Counted from the first letter of the stretch, positions 1 through 8,150 are shown. The stretch: DNA of 10,584 nt from Azovibrio restrictus (GCA_003252145.1 QKDJ01000343.1:1-10584); one strand, 5' to 3'. The notes: generated by a model from the sequence alone, not told the origin. Numbers and translations are program-made.

Positions 1-203
1 TCCGCCGCGGTCTTCTCGAGGTGGATATTGCCCTGACTCGGTTTTTGGACGAACAGTTCGATACCTTGTCAGATGCCGAGCAACAGGCGTTCGCCGAGCT
101 CGCAGATTACGAAGATCTGGAATTGTGGCACCTGATCAGCGGTCAGGCAGAGTGCGAAGATGCTCGCCTGGCGCCGATCGTGGCCATGCTGCGTAAGAGC
201 TGA
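1..203 (+). CDS. sdhE: FAD assembly factor SdhE (partial, 5' end missing)
   Basis: This is the C-terminal part of SdhE (YgfY/Sdh5 family), a small soluble protein that helps attach FAD covalently to SdhA, the flavoprotein subunit of succinate dehydrogenase. The open frame runs from the window edge (first full codon at 3) to TGA at 201-203. A GTG at 21 could be mistaken for a start, but the codons before it read RRGLLE. That is the conserved RGxxE signature of the family, known to be needed for flavinylation, so the true start lies left of the window. The rest (LTRFLDEQFDTLSDAEQQAFAEL, then LWHLISG) is the usual helical-bundle sequence, ending in a short tail as in full-length members of about 80-95 residues. 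In many beta- and gammaproteobacteria sdhE follows sdhCDAB, which agrees with gltA and suc genes lying downstream. The family call is confident; the missing N-terminus cannot be judged. Confidence 0.9.
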   Translation, partial: RRGLLEVDIALTRFLDEQFDTLSDAEQQAFAELADYEDLELWHLISGQAECEDARLAPIVAMLRKS

Positions 204-210
204 GTAAGGT

Positions 211-233
211 GAGCCCTCTATCCTAGGGGGCTT
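211..233 (+). terminator. Possible weak hairpin after sdhE
   Basis: Eight bases after the sdhE stop, AGCCCTC (212-218) can pair with GGGGGCT (226-232), using one G-U pair, around a 7-nt loop. No T-run follows directly; the only T-tract nearby (262-268) is 30 nt further on. It might weaken read-through from the sdh genes into gltA or be an RNA-processing site, but it is not a canonical intrinsic terminator. No convincing -35/-10 promoter pair for gltA was found in the rest of the 204-304 gap. Confidence 0.25.
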
Positions 234-304
234 GCCATTCTTGGCGGCTGCAGCTGTACCGTTTTTTTGGCAGTGCAATTCATCACCTGAACAGGGAAGA
301 TATT

Positions 305-1600
305 ATGACGACCGAACGCAAGGCAACTCTGAGCATCGAAGGGCAAGCTCCCGTCGATTTTCCGATCATGACCCCCACCCACGGTAACGACTGTATCGAC
401 ATTCGTTCCCTGGGCGGCAAGACCGGCCTCTTCACCTACGATTCCGGCTTCCTGTCCACCGCTAGCTGCAAGTCCAAGGTCACCTTCATCGACGGTGACA
501 AGGGTGAACTGCTGTACCGTGGCTACCCCATCGAGCAACTGGCTGAAAATTGTAACTTCCTGGAAGTGGCTTACCTGCTGCGCAATGGCGAGCTGCCCAA
601 TGCCACCCAGAAGACCGATTTCGAAAACACCATCAAGAACCACACGATGGTGCACGACCAACTGACCCGTTTCTACAACGGTTTCCGTCGTGACGCTCAC
701 CCCATGGCCGTGATGACCGGCGTGGTGGGTGCCCTGTCCGCCTTCTACCATGAAGCCATGGACTTCTCTGATGCCGAACATCGCGCCATCAGCTTCAATC
801 GTATCATCGCCAAGCTGCCCACCATCGTGGCCATGGCTTACAAGTACAACACCGGCATGCCTTTCATGTATCCCCGTAACGATCTGGGCTACACCGAAAA
901 CTTCATGCACATGATGTTCGGTACCCCCTGCGAGGAGTACAAGCCCAATCCCGTGCTGGTGCGCGCTCTGGACATCATCTTCACCCTGCACGCCGACCAC
1001 GAGCAGAACGCTTCCACCTCCACCGTGCGTCTGGCTGGCTCTTCTGGTGCCAACCCCTTCGCCTGTATCGCCGCTGGTATCGCCTGTCTGTGGGGTCCTG
1101 CCCACGGTGGTGCCAACGAAGCCTGTCTGCAAATGCTGGAAGAAATCGGCGACGTGTCCCGCGTGCCCGAGTACATCGCTCGCGCCAAGGACAAGAGTGA
1201 TTCCTTCAAGCTCATGGGCTTCGGTCACCGGGTCTACAAGAACTTCGACCCCCGTGCCAAGCTGATGCGCAAGGTCTGCAACGAGGTGCTGAAGGAAATG
1301 GGTCTGGAAAACGATCGCCTGTTCAAGCTGGCCATGGAACTGGAAAAGATCGCTCTGGAAGACGAATACTTCGTCGAGAAGAAGCTCTACCCCAACGTGG
1401 ACTTCTACTCCGGCATCGTGCAAAAGGCTCTGGGTATCCCCACCTCCATGTTCACCTGTATCTTCGCCCTGGCTCGTACCGTGGGCTGGATGACTCAGTG
1501 GGAAGAAATGATCACCGATCCCGAATACAAGATCGGTCGTCCCCGTCAGCTGTACATCGGCGCCGCCAAGCGCGATGTGGTACCGCTGGCCCAACGCTGA
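305..1600 (+). CDS. gltA: Citrate synthase, type II (GltA)
   Basis: Citrate synthase condenses acetyl-CoA with oxaloacetate to citrate, the entry step of the TCA cycle, in the cytoplasm. At 431 residues it is close to the roughly 427 of the Gram-negative type II enzyme, which is hexameric and often inhibited by NADH. The N-terminal domain includes the [19 protein letters not shown] segment typical of the family. The catalytic triad is in place: His267 in WGPAHGGAN, His308 in GFGHRVYKN and Asp366 in PNVDFYSG, corresponding to E. coli His264, His305 and Asp362. The ATG at 305 has a good ribosome-binding site (AGGGA at 293-297, 7 nt spacing). The gene lies 101 nt after sdhE and ends in its own terminator, so it is probably either a separate unit or the last gene of an sdh-gltA transcript. 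Codon choice is strongly biased (Pro CCC, Ser TCC, Leu CTG), as expected for a highly expressed gene. Confidence 0.97.
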   Translation: MTTERKATLSIEGQAPVDFPIMTPTHGNDCIDIRSLGGKTGLFTYDSGFLSTASCKSKVTFIDGDKGELLYRGYPIEQLAENCNFLEVAYLLRNGELPNATQKTDFENTIKNHTMVHDQLTRFYNGFRRDAHPMAVMTGVVGALSAFYHEAMDFSDAEHRAISFNRIIAKLPTIVAMAYKYNTGMPFMYPRNDLGYTENFMHMMFGTPCEEYKPNPVLVRALDIIFTLHADHEQNASTSTVRLAGSSGANPFACIAAGIACLWGPAHGGANEACLQMLEEIGDVSRVPEYIARAKDKSDSFKLMGFGHRVYKNFDPRAKLMRKVCNEVLKEMGLENDRLFKLAMELEKIALEDEYFVEKKLYPNVDFYSGIVQKALGIPTSMFTCIFALARTVGWMTQWEEMITDPEYKIGRPRQLYIGAAKRDVVPLAQR

Positions 1601-1608
1601 GCACCTTG

Positions 1609-1637
1609 AAAAAGGCGGCGCCTGCGCCGCCTTTTTT
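1609..1637 (+). terminator. Intrinsic terminator of gltA
   Basis: Nine bases after the gltA stop, AAAAAGGCGGCG (1609-1620) pairs with CGCCGCCTTTTTT (1625-1637). This gives a 7-bp G+C stem with a 4-nt CCTG loop, flanked by an A-run and a six-T tract. It is a canonical Rho-independent terminator and could act in both directions because of the A/T flanks. It separates gltA transcription from sucA. Confidence 0.92.
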
Positions 1638-1694
1638 CCAATCTGAATCGGCCACAAGCCGGCAAATTCGATAAAACAGAGAACCCATCCCAAA

Positions 1695-1700
1695 AGGGGA
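1695..1700 (+). promoter_or_regulatory. Ribosome-binding site of sucA, ambiguous start
   Basis: AGGGGA lies 4 nt before the first of three consecutive ATG codons (1705, 1708, 1711). The spacing to the second is 7 nt and to the third 10 nt, so ribosomes may prefer 1708 or 1711. The choice changes the N-terminus only by one or two Met residues. Confidence 0.6.
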
Positions 1701-1704
1701 CGAG

Positions 1705-4536
1705 ATGATGATGCAAAAAGTCGAATCCACCCTGTTCTTCGGCGGCAATGCGCCTTTCGTCGAAGAGCTGTACGAAAACTATCTTGGTGACCCCGCTTCC
1801 GTACCGGAAGAGTGGCGTGCCTATTTTGACAAGCTGGCCCAGCAGCCCGGCAATGTGGCCAAGGATGTGCCCCATGCTCCCGTGATTGCTGCTTTTGCTG
1901 CCCAGGCCCAGCAAGGCGGTTTCCGTCAAACCGCTGCTCCTGCAGCTGCCGAAGACGGCAAGCAGGTGTCCGTGCTGCAACTGATCAATGCCTACCGCTT
2001 CATGGGCAACCGCAAGGCTGAACTGGATCCCCTGAAGCGTCTGGAGCACCCGGCTGTTCCCGAGTTGGAACTGTCCCACTATGACCTCTCCAATGCCGAC
2101 CTGAACCGTAGTTTCAATACCGGTTCTTTCCGCATGGGGACCGAACATGCCACCCTGAGCAAGATTCTCGAAGCGGCCAAGGAAACCTACTGTGGTTCCG
2201 TGGGCGTGGAATACATGTATCTGACCTCTACCCAGGAAAAGCGCTGGATCCAGGAACGTCTGGAACCCAACCGCGCCCGTGGTACCTACAGCAAGGAAGA
2301 AAAGAAGCGCCTGCTGGAGCGTGTGACTGCTGCTGAAACCCTGGAACGCTACCTGCATACCCGTTATGTGGGCCAGAAGCGGTTCTCCCTGGAAGGCGGC
2401 GAATCCCTGATCGCCTCCATGGACGAGCTGATCCGCGTGGGCGGCTGCCATGGCGTCCAGGAAGTAGTGATCGGCATGGCCCACCGGGGTCGTCTGAACG
2501 TGCTGGTGAACACTCTGGGCAAGAAGCCCTCCATGCTGTTTGCCGAATTCGAAGGCAAGAAGGCCTCCGACCTGTCCGCTGGTGACGTGAAGTACCACAT
2601 GGGTTACTCCTCCGACGTGGGCACCCCCGGCGGTCCGGTGCACCTGACCCTGGCCTTCAACCCCTCCCACCTGGAAATCATCAACCCCGTGGTGGAAGGT
2701 TCCGTCTATGCCCGTCAGCTGCGCTACGGTCCCGACGGCAAGAAGAAGATCATCCCCGTGCTGATCCATGGTGACTCCGCCGTGGCCGGTCAGGGTGTGA
2801 ACCAGGAAATGCTGAACTTTGCCCAGACCCGTGGTTACGGCACAGGCGGCACCATCCACATCGTGGTGAACAACCAGATCGGCTTCACCACCTCCGATCC
2901 CCGCGACTATCGTTCCGGCTACTACTGTACCGAAATCTTCAAGATGGCCGAGGCCCCCATCTTCCACGTCAATGGTGACGATGTGGAAGCCGTGGCCCTG
3001 GCTACCAAGCTAGCCGTGGATTATCGCCAGGAATTCGGCAAGGATGTGGTCCTGGACATCTTCTGTTACCGCAAGCTGGGCCACAACGAGCAGGACGAGC
3101 CCATGGTGACCCAGCCCCTGATGTACGGCAAGGTCAAGGCTCACCCCGGCACCCGCAAGGTTTACGCCGACAAGCTGGTGGCCGAAGGTACCCTGACTGC
3201 TGCTGATCCCGACCAGATGATCTCCGAGTACCGGGAACATCTGGACAAGGGCGAGCTGCTCTCCAACCCCGTGCTGTCCGACTATAGCCGGACCCATGCT
3301 CAGGATTGGAAGCCCTACCTGACCAAGAAGTACATCGAGACCTGCAACACCAAGGTTCCCGCCAAGGAGCTGAAGCGTCTGTCCCAACGTCTGACCGATA
3401 TGCCTGAGGGCTTCGCCCTGCACAGCCGTGTGAAGAAGATCGTTGAAGACCGTGCTGCCATGGGCGAGGGCAAGCAACCTTTCGACTGGGGTATGGCTGA
3501 AAACCTGGCCTACGCCACCCTGCTGACCGAAGGCTACGGTGTGCGCTTGTCTGGTGAAGACATGGGCCGTGGCACCTTTTTCCACCGTCATGCAGCTTTC
3601 CACGACCAAAACCGCAAGCACTGGTCCGAAGGCACCTTCCATCCCCTGGCTCATCTGCAGGAAAAGCAAGGTCGCTTCCAGTGCTACGACTCCGTGCTGT
3701 CGGAAGAGGGCGTGCTGGCCTTTGAATATGGTTATGCCACGGCTGAACCCAACGAGCTGGTGGTTTGGGAAGCCCAGTTCGGCGACTTCGCCAACGGCGC
3801 CCAGGTGGTGATTGACCAGTTCATTTCCTCCGGCGAAGCCAAGTGGGGTCGTGGTTGTGGTCTGGTGATGCTGCTGCCTCACGGCTACGAAGGTCAGGGT
3901 CCCGAGCACTCCTCCGCCCGTCTGGAACGCTACATGCAGGCCTGTGCCGAGATGAACATGGAAGTCTGCGTGCCCACCACGCCTTCCCAGATCTACCACC
4001 TGCTGCGTCGCCAAGCGGTGCGCAAGCAGCGCAAGCCCCTGGTGGTGATGACGCCCAAGTCCCTGCTGCGTCACAAGGATGCCATTTCCACCATGGACGA
4101 ACTGGCCAATGGCGAGTTCAAGCGCGTGATTGGTGAAGTGGATGCCATCGACGCCAAGAAGGTGACCCGCGTGGTGCTGTGTTCCGGCAAGGTCTACTAC
4201 GATCTGCTGGCTGCCCGTCGCGAACAGAAGCTGAATCACATCGCCATCGTGCGGATCGAGCAGCTCTATCCCTTCCCTGAAGAGTCCTTTGCCGCTGAGA
4301 TGGCCAAGTATCCCAAGGCGACTGAGATCGTCTGGTGTCAGGAAGAACCGCGTAACCAGGGCGCTTGGTACTGGTTTGCATCCCGCCAGCACCTGGCCCG
4401 CTCCGTGGGTCCCAAGCAACACCTGTTGCTGGTTTCCCGTCCCGCTGCCGCTTCCCCGGCCGTGGGCTATCTGGCCAAGCACAACGCGCAGCACAAGGCC
4501 CTGATCGAGTCCGCCATGGGCAAGATCGAATACTAA
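1705..4536 (+). CDS. sucA: 2-oxoglutarate dehydrogenase E1 component (SucA)
   Basis: This is the thiamine-diphosphate enzyme that decarboxylates 2-oxoglutarate and transfers the succinyl group to lipoyl-E2 in the 2-oxoglutarate dehydrogenase complex. It has 943 residues, against about 933 in E. coli. The N-terminal peptide (FVEELYENYLGDPASVPEEW, residues 18-37) is the conserved segment thought to contact E2. Active-site residues appear at E. coli-like positions: His260 in GMAHRGRLN and His298 in GDVKYHMG. The ThDP/Mg site is seen as GD at 356-357 and NN at 389-390. The transketolase-like half carries GEDMGRGTFFHRH (617-629) and the well conserved segment around LLPHGYEGQGPEHSSARLER. The start is the first of three ATGs. 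The gene ends in a tandem TAA TAA and lies only 18 nt before sucB, so the two are co-transcribed. The leader after the gltA terminator is 67 nt long, and no clear promoter was found in it. No frameshift or missing key residue was noticed. Confidence 0.98.
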   Translation: MMMQKVESTLFFGGNAPFVEELYENYLGDPASVPEEWRAYFDKLAQQPGNVAKDVPHAPVIAAFAAQAQQGGFRQTAAPAAAEDGKQVSVLQLINAYRFMGNRKAELDPLKRLEHPAVPELELSHYDLSNADLNRSFNTGSFRMGTEHATLSKILEAAKETYCGSVGVEYMYLTSTQEKRWIQERLEPNRARGTYSKEEKKRLLERVTAAETLERYLHTRYVGQKRFSLEGGESLIASMDELIRVGGCHGVQEVVIGMAHRGRLNVLVNTLGKKPSMLFAEFEGKKASDLSAGDVKYHMGYSSDVGTPGGPVHLTLAFNPSHLEIINPVVEGSVYARQLRYGPDGKKKIIPVLIHGDSAVAGQGVNQEMLNFAQTRGYGTGGTIHIVVNNQIGFTTSDPRDYRSGYYCTEIFKMAEAPIFHVNGDDVEAVALATKLAVDYRQEFGKDVVLDIFCYRKLGHNEQDEPMVTQPLMYGKVKAHPGTRKVYADKLVAEGTLTAADPDQMISEYREHLDKGELLSNPVLSDYSRTHAQDWKPYLTKKYIETCNTKVPAKELKRLSQRLTDMPEGFALHSRVKKIVEDRAAMGEGKQPFDWGMAENLAYATLLTEGYGVRLSGEDMGRGTFFHRHAAFHDQNRKHWSEGTFHPLAHLQEKQGRFQCYDSVLSEEGVLAFEYGYATAEPNELVVWEAQFGDFANGAQVVIDQFISSGEAKWGRGCGLVMLLPHGYEGQGPEHSSARLERYMQACAEMNMEVCVPTTPSQIYHLLRRQAVRKQRKPLVVMTPKSLLRHKDAISTMDELANGEFKRVIGEVDAIDAKKVTRVVLCSGKVYYDLLAARREQKLNHIAIVRIEQLYPFPEESFAAEMAKYPKATEIVWCQEEPRNQGAWYWFASRQHLARSVGPKQHLLLVSRPAAASPAVGYLAKHNAQHKALIESAMGKIEY

Positions 4537-4543
4537 TAAATAC

Positions 4544-4549
4544 GAGGAG
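4544..4549 (+). promoter_or_regulatory. Ribosome-binding site fixing the sucB start
   Basis: GAGGAG lies 5 nt before ATG at 4555. A GTG at 4549 opens the same frame two codons earlier, but it overlaps this Shine-Dalgarno sequence. The ATG at 4555 is therefore the supported start, giving an N-terminus [10 protein letters not shown]. Confidence 0.8.
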
Positions 4550-4554
4550 TGAAT

Positions 4555-5748
4555 ATGATCATCGAAGTCAAAGTCCCGCAGCTCTCCGAATCCGTTTCCG
4601 AGGGTACCCTGGTCGCTTGGAAGAAGAAGGTGGGCGAGGCCGTTGCCCGTGACGAGATTCTGATCGACATCGAAACCGACAAGGTGGTGCTCGAAGTTCC
4701 CGCTCCCGATGCCGGCGTGCTGGTGGAAATCATCAAGGGTGACGGTGATACCGTTGCTTCCGACGAACTGATCGCCAAGATCGACACCGCTGCTGCTGCT
4801 TCCGCCGGTGCTGCCCCCGCTGCTGCGGCTGCTCCTGCTGCCGCTGCTGCTCCGGCCGCCGCCCCCGCTACCGCTGCTGCTGCCCCCGCCGGCACCGCCA
4901 GCCCCTCCGCCCGCAAGATCCTGGACGAGAAGGGTATCGCTGCTGCTGACGTGTCCGGTACCGGCCGTGGTGGTCGTGTGACCAAGGAAGACGCTGTTGC
5001 TGCCGCTCCCAAGGCTGCTGCTCCTGTGGCTAACATTCCTCTGGGTCAACGTGCAGAAGAGCGCGTGCCCATGAGCCGCCTGCGTGCCCGTATCGCCGAG
5101 CGCCTGATCCAGTCCAAGAACGAAAACGCCATCCTGACCACTTTCAACGAAGTGAACATGGGCCCCATCATGGCCATGCGCAAGCAGTACGGCGAAAAGT
5201 TCGAGAAGACCCACGGCGTGCGTCTGGGTTTCATGGGCTTCTTCGTCAAGGCCGCCTGTGCCGCCCTGGAAAAGTTCCCCATCCTGAACGCTTCCGTTGA
5301 TGGCAACGACATCGTTTATCACGGCTACATCGACATCGGTATCGCTGTCGGTTCCCCCCGTGGTCTGGTGGTGCCCATCCTGCGCAACGCTTCCGAAATG
5401 TCCATCGCCGACATCGAGAAGAAGATCGGTGAATTCGGTCAGAAGGCCAAGGACGGCAAGCTGTCCATCGAAGACCTGACTGGCGGTACCTTCTCCATCT
5501 CCAACGGTGGCGTGTTCGGCTCCATGCTGTCCACCCCCATCATCAACCCGCCCCAATCCGCGATCCTCGGCATTCATGCCACGAAGGACCGGGCTGTGGT
5601 CGAGAATGGTCAAGTGGTGGTGCGCCCCATCAACTACCTGGCCATGTCCTACGATCACCGCATCATCGACGGCCGCGAAGCCGTCCTGGGTCTGGTGACC
5701 ATGAAGGAAGCCCTGGAAGATCCCGCCCGCCTGCTGCTGGGTGTTTAA
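4555..5748 (+). CDS. sucB: Dihydrolipoyllysine succinyltransferase E2 (SucB/OdhB)
   Basis: E2 forms the core of the 2-oxoglutarate dehydrogenase complex and passes the succinyl group from its lipoyl arm to CoA. The 397 residues show the standard order. A lipoyl domain occupies about residues 1-76, with the lipoylated Lys43 in [11 protein letters not shown] flexible Ala/Pro linker covers about 79-115. The peripheral-subunit binding domain (about 117-152, [13 protein letters not shown] then [12 protein letters not shown]) docks E1 or E3. The catalytic acyltransferase domain runs from about 165 to the end, with His368 and Asp372 in SYDHRIIDG as the active-site pair. There is one lipoyl domain, as is usual for succinyl-specific E2, and succinyl specificity is supported by the directly upstream sucA. 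The leader between the genes is 18 nt with a strong ribosome-binding site, so translation is probably coupled to sucA. No defects were noticed. Confidence 0.97.
   Translation: MIIEVKVPQLSESVSEGTLVAWKKKVGEAVARDEILIDIETDKVVLEVPAPDAGVLVEIIKGDGDTVASDELIAKIDTAAAASAGAAPAAAAAPAAAAAPAAAPATAAAAPAGTASPSARKILDEKGIAAADVSGTGRGGRVTKEDAVAAAPKAAAPVANIPLGQRAEERVPMSRLRARIAERLIQSKNENAILTTFNEVNMGPIMAMRKQYGEKFEKTHGVRLGFMGFFVKAACAALEKFPILNASVDGNDIVYHGYIDIGIAVGSPRGLVVPILRNASEMSIADIEKKIGEFGQKAKDGKLSIEDLTGGTFSISNGGVFGSMLSTPIINPPQSAILGIHATKDRAVVENGQVVVRPINYLAMSYDHRIIDGREAVLGLVTMKEALEDPARLLLGV
4785..4900 (+). repeat. GCT/GCC-rich low-complexity tract (E2 Ala/Pro linker)
   Basis: This part of sucB is built of runs of Ala codons (mostly GCT and GCC) broken by CCC or CCG Pro codons. 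It encodes the swinging-arm linker between the lipoyl and subunit-binding domains. Such linkers are normal in E2 proteins. The imperfect trinucleotide repetition makes in-frame length changes between strains plausible. Confidence 0.6.
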
Positions 5749-5762
5749 TCTGATGCAATAAG

Positions 5763-5808
5763 AAAAGGGTGGGAGCGAGGGTCACAAGCCTTCGCCTCAC
5801 CCTTTTTT
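5763..5808 (+). terminator. Terminator-like hairpin between sucB and lpd
   Basis: AAAAGGGTG (5763-5771) pairs perfectly with CACCCTTTT (5798-5806), and the T-run continues to 5808. The interior contains further partial pairing (GAGCGAGG against CCTTCGCCTC). It starts 14 nt after the sucB stop and ends 18 nt before the lpd ATG. By structure it is a Rho-independent terminator or attenuator. Because no strong promoter for lpd is visible after it, partial read-through, or use as an RNA-stability element, is likely. Confidence 0.75.
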
Positions 5809-5826
5809 CACATACTGGAGACCTCT

Positions 5827-7251
5827 ATGTCCAAACAATTCGACGTCCTCGTCATCGGTGGTGGCCCCGGCGGCTACGTGGCCGCTATTCGTGCAGCCCA
5901 ACTGGGTTTCAACACCGCCTGTTGTGAATCCAATCCCTACGCCGACCCCAAGGGGGAACCCCGTCTGGGCGGCACCTGCCTGAACGTGGGCTGTATCCCC
6001 TCCAAGGCCCTGCTGCACACCTCCCACCTGTTTGAGGAAGCCGGTCACGCCTTTGCCGAGCAAGGCATCACCGTGGGTACGCCCAAGATCGACGTGCCCA
6101 AGATGATTGCTCGCAAGACCGACATCGTCACCAAGCTGACCAGCGGTATCAAGGGCCTGTTCAAGAAGAACAAGGTGACCTCCCTGAATGGTCATGGTTC
6201 CTTCGTGGGCAAGGAAGGCGACCTGTGGAAGGTCAAGGTCGGTAGCGAAGAAGTGCTGGCCAAGCAAGTTATCGTGGCCACCGGTTCCAAGGCCCGCCAC
6301 CTGTCCAGCATTCCCGTGGATAACCAGATCGTCTGCGATAACGTGGGTGCCCTGGACATCAATGCCGTGCCCAAGAAGCTGGCCATCATCGGTGCCGGCG
6401 TCATCGGCCTGGAAATGGGTTCCGTCTGGCGTCGTCTGGGTTCCGAAGTCACTGTGCTGGAAGCCGCTCCCGACTTCCTGGCTGCCGCTGATGCCGACCT
6501 GGCCAAGGAAGCCCTGAAGCTTCTGACCAAGCAAGGTCTGTCCATCAATATGGGCGTCAAGATTGGCGACGTGAAGGTCACCAAGAAGGGGGTTTCCATC
6601 GCCTACGCCGACAAGGATGGCAAGGAAACCAAGCTGGATGCCGATCGCCTGATCGTCTCCGTGGGCCGTGTGCCCAATACCGACGGTCTGAATGCCGAAG
6701 CCGTGGGCCTCAAGATCGATGAGCGGGGCATGGTGGAAGTGGATGGTCATTGCAAGACCAACCTGCCTGGCGTCTGGGCTATCGGCGACGTGGTGCGTGG
6801 TCCCATGCTGGCCCACAAGGCTATGGAAGAAGCGGTCATGGTTGCCGAAATCATGGCCGGTCAAGCCGGTCACTGCAATTTCGACACCATCCCCTACGTG
6901 ATCTACACCGCTCCCGAAATGGCCTGGGTAGGCAAGACCGAGCAGCAGCTGAAGGCTGAGGGTGTGGCTTACAAGGCTGGCAAGATCCCCTTCCTGGCCA
7001 ACGGCCGTGCCCTGGGTATGGGTGCTCCCGACGGTTTCGTGAAGATGCTGGCCTGTGCCAAGACCGACCGTATCCTGGGTGTGCACATCATCGGTGCCGG
7101 TGCTTCCGACATGGTGGCCGAAGCTGTTGTCGCCATGGAATTCGGTGGTGCTTCCGAAGATCTGGCCCGTATCTGCCACGCTCACCCGACCCTGTCCGAG
7201 GTGATGCACGAAGCAGCTTTGGCCTGCGACAAGCGTCCGTTGCACTTCTGA
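5827..7251 (+). CDS. lpd: Dihydrolipoyl dehydrogenase E3 (Lpd)
   Basis: E3 reoxidises the dihydrolipoyl arm of E2, passing electrons through FAD and a redox disulfide to NAD+. The 474-residue length is normal for a version without its own lipoyl domain. The FAD-binding [10 protein letters not shown] is at the N-terminus. The redox pair is Cys51 and Cys56 in [13 protein letters not shown]. The NAD-binding fold shows [10 protein letters not shown] (188-197), followed by the second FAD motif GVWAIGDVV. The interface catalytic dyad is His453 and Glu458 in HAHPTLSE. The loop before the disulfide ([14 protein letters not shown]) resembles the LpdG type that serves the 2-oxoglutarate complex in pseudomonads, fitting its place after sucAB. 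The ATG has GGAG at 5817-5820 with 6 nt spacing. It may also serve pyruvate dehydrogenase or the glycine cleavage system, which cannot be seen from here. Expression relative to sucAB may be set by the hairpin just upstream. Confidence 0.97.
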   Translation: MSKQFDVLVIGGGPGGYVAAIRAAQLGFNTACCESNPYADPKGEPRLGGTCLNVGCIPSKALLHTSHLFEEAGHAFAEQGITVGTPKIDVPKMIARKTDIVTKLTSGIKGLFKKNKVTSLNGHGSFVGKEGDLWKVKVGSEEVLAKQVIVATGSKARHLSSIPVDNQIVCDNVGALDINAVPKKLAIIGAGVIGLEMGSVWRRLGSEVTVLEAAPDFLAAADADLAKEALKLLTKQGLSINMGVKIGDVKVTKKGVSIAYADKDGKETKLDADRLIVSVGRVPNTDGLNAEAVGLKIDERGMVEVDGHCKTNLPGVWAIGDVVRGPMLAHKAMEEAVMVAEIMAGQAGHCNFDTIPYVIYTAPEMAWVGKTEQQLKAEGVAYKAGKIPFLANGRALGMGAPDGFVKMLACAKTDRILGVHIIGAGASDMVAEAVVAMEFGGASEDLARICHAHPTLSEVMHEAALACDKRPLHF

Positions 7252-7275
7252 TCACTGGTTTTCCGGTGTTCCATC

Positions 7276-7300
7276 AAAGGCGGGGAAACCCGCCTTTTTT
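7276..7300 (+). terminator. Intrinsic terminator of lpd
   Basis: GGCGGG (7279-7284) and CCCGCC (7289-7294) form a perfect stem closed by a GAAA tetraloop, preceded by AAA and followed by six Ts (7295-7300). It lies 24 nt after the lpd stop. This is a textbook Rho-independent terminator and marks the end of the TCA-cycle cluster. Confidence 0.95.
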
Positions 7301-7308
7301 ATTGGCTA

Positions 7309-7336
7309 TTGCAAATTGAACTGCTTGGACTACCAT
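7309..7336 (+). promoter_or_regulatory. Possible sigma-70-type promoter for the 7376 gene
   Basis: TTGCAA (7309-7314) and TACCAT (7331-7336) match the -35 and -10 consensus at four of six positions each, with a 16-nt spacer. They sit just after the lpd terminator and before the next gene, where a promoter is expected. The match is only moderate, so this is tentative. Confidence 0.35.
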
Positions 7337-7355
7337 AGGGGTGAGTCAGTCCCCT
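7337..7355 (+). promoter_or_regulatory. Small dyad downstream of the putative promoter
   Basis: AGGGG (7337-7341) and CCCCT (7351-7355) form a 5-bp inverted repeat around nine bases, immediately after the possible -10 box and 20 nt before the ATG at 7376. It could be an operator half-site pair or a short 5' leader hairpin. A repeat of this length can easily occur by chance. Confidence 0.25.
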
Positions 7356-7375
7356 GAATACCCGAAAGTCACATC

Positions 7376-8116
7376 ATGGAAGCCGCCAGTCTCAACACCC
7401 TTAGCGCCTACAGCAACACAGTGGGCGACACCTTGCGCACGGATCAGCGGCGCGAGGTGGGTGGCGCTGTCTCCGAGCAGGGCCGTGGGTCTTCCTCATC
7501 TGGCAACGAGGTTCAATCAAGTACGCGTGTCAGCCTGAGTCAGGCAGCACAATCCCGCCTAGCACAGGAACGCCAGGCTGCTGCCAGCCAACTGGAGGCC
7601 AGTGAGCTGACCCCGCGTAATGCACCTGTTGAACAGACTGAGCCCACACCCGAGTCCGCCAATGAACCTGCCGCCCAAGCAGCACCGGCCGCAACGGCCA
7701 ATGTTGTTCAACAGGTTCAAACGAGCAACGCCAGTTTGCAAGCGGGTGCGGTAGCTTCAATTACTGGTGGGGATAGTAGTGGGGCGTCCGGGGGGCTGAC
7801 CGTAGAGCCTGCTGCAGCACCACAGGCCGATAGCGTACCTAGCAGCACTTCAGGGCCGTCGGCCAGTATTTCTGATCTGGCTACCGGCATTGGTACCGTG
7901 TCCGCACAACCGGCTACTACGCCCAGCAGGGTGGAGCCCAGTCCTGTGGATGTCACTGAAGACCCCGGTCTCAGTGCGGTCAATAATCAACGGGCCGAGC
8001 AGACCCAGCAACAGACTCAGGCCCAGCAGTCCGACACGGCTCAGACCCGTCAGGATGTGCCGCCTTCCCTGGCTCAGAGCGGCGTCGCTACCTACCAGCG
8101 CGTTCTGTCCTTCTGA
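7376..8116 (+). CDS. Low-complexity protein of unknown function
   Basis: I do not recognise this 246-residue protein. It is rich in Ala, Gln, Ser, Thr and Pro, and looks largely disordered. It has no signal peptide, membrane segment, Cys pair or enzyme motif. Three parts stand out: an N-terminus MEAASLNTLSAYSNTVGDTL, a short likely helix around residues 52-75 (RVSLSQAAQSRLAQERQAAA), and a Q-rich stretch (AEQTQQQTQAQQ) before a C-terminus ending YQRVLSF. The N-terminal, SLSQAAQ and YQRV elements look more motif-like than the linkers and may be what is conserved. Coding is supported by an uninterrupted frame, a terminator before it, and a plausible promoter position. An in-frame TGA at 7355 leaves ATG 7376 as the first possible start, but its ribosome-binding site is poor. 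Codon use is far less biased than in the TCA genes, implying lower expression or recent origin. It faces the same way as its neighbours but has its own gaps. No function is proposed. Confidence 0.7.
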   Translation: MEAASLNTLSAYSNTVGDTLRTDQRREVGGAVSEQGRGSSSSGNEVQSSTRVSLSQAAQSRLAQERQAAASQLEASELTPRNAPVEQTEPTPESANEPAAQAAPAATANVVQQVQTSNASLQAGAVASITGGDSSGASGGLTVEPAAAPQADSVPSSTSGPSASISDLATGIGTVSAQPATTPSRVEPSPVDVTEDPGLSAVNNQRAEQTQQQTQAQQSDTAQTRQDVPPSLAQSGVATYQRVLSF

Positions 8117-8125
8117 TTTTCACTT

Positions 8126-8145
8126 CGGAGCCGATCTGCGCTCCG
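8126..8145 (+). other. First of two intergenic hairpins
   Basis: CGGAGC (8126-8131) pairs perfectly with GCTCCG (8140-8145) around an 8-nt loop. It starts 10 nt after the stop codon of the unknown gene. No T-run follows; instead the larger hairpin begins five bases later. Confidence 0.5.
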
Positions 8146-8150
8146 TTAAG

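Noticed and set aside
21..203. sdhE as a complete 60-residue gene starting at GTG 21
   Set aside because: The conserved RRGLLE codons lie before that GTG, so the gene is only truncated by the window edge.
246..268. Intrinsic terminator upstream of gltA based on the T7 run at 262-268
   Set aside because: Only three base pairs (CGG/CCG) can form before the T-run, so there is no stable stem.
1649..1661. Hairpin CGGC/GCCG in the sucA leader
   Set aside because: A 4-bp stem with a 5-nt loop is within chance expectation for this base composition.
218..1693. Minus-strand open frame of 491 codons opposite gltA
   Set aside because: It is a codon-register shadow of gltA, and it runs through the gltA terminator.
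4549..4557. GTG at 4549 as the sucB start
   Set aside because: It overlaps the GAGGAG ribosome-binding site, which is correctly spaced for ATG 4555.
3010..5658. Minus-strand open frame of 882 codons across the end of sucA and all but the last 90 bases of sucB
   Set aside because: It is in codon register with both sense genes. Its translation is Gly/His/Val-rich with no domain, and its openness is explained by the absence of TTA, CTA and TCA sense codons.
7341..7538. A 65-codon frame starting at GTG 7341
   Set aside because: It mostly overlaps the longer 7376-8116 frame, has no ribosome-binding site and shows no recognisable motif.
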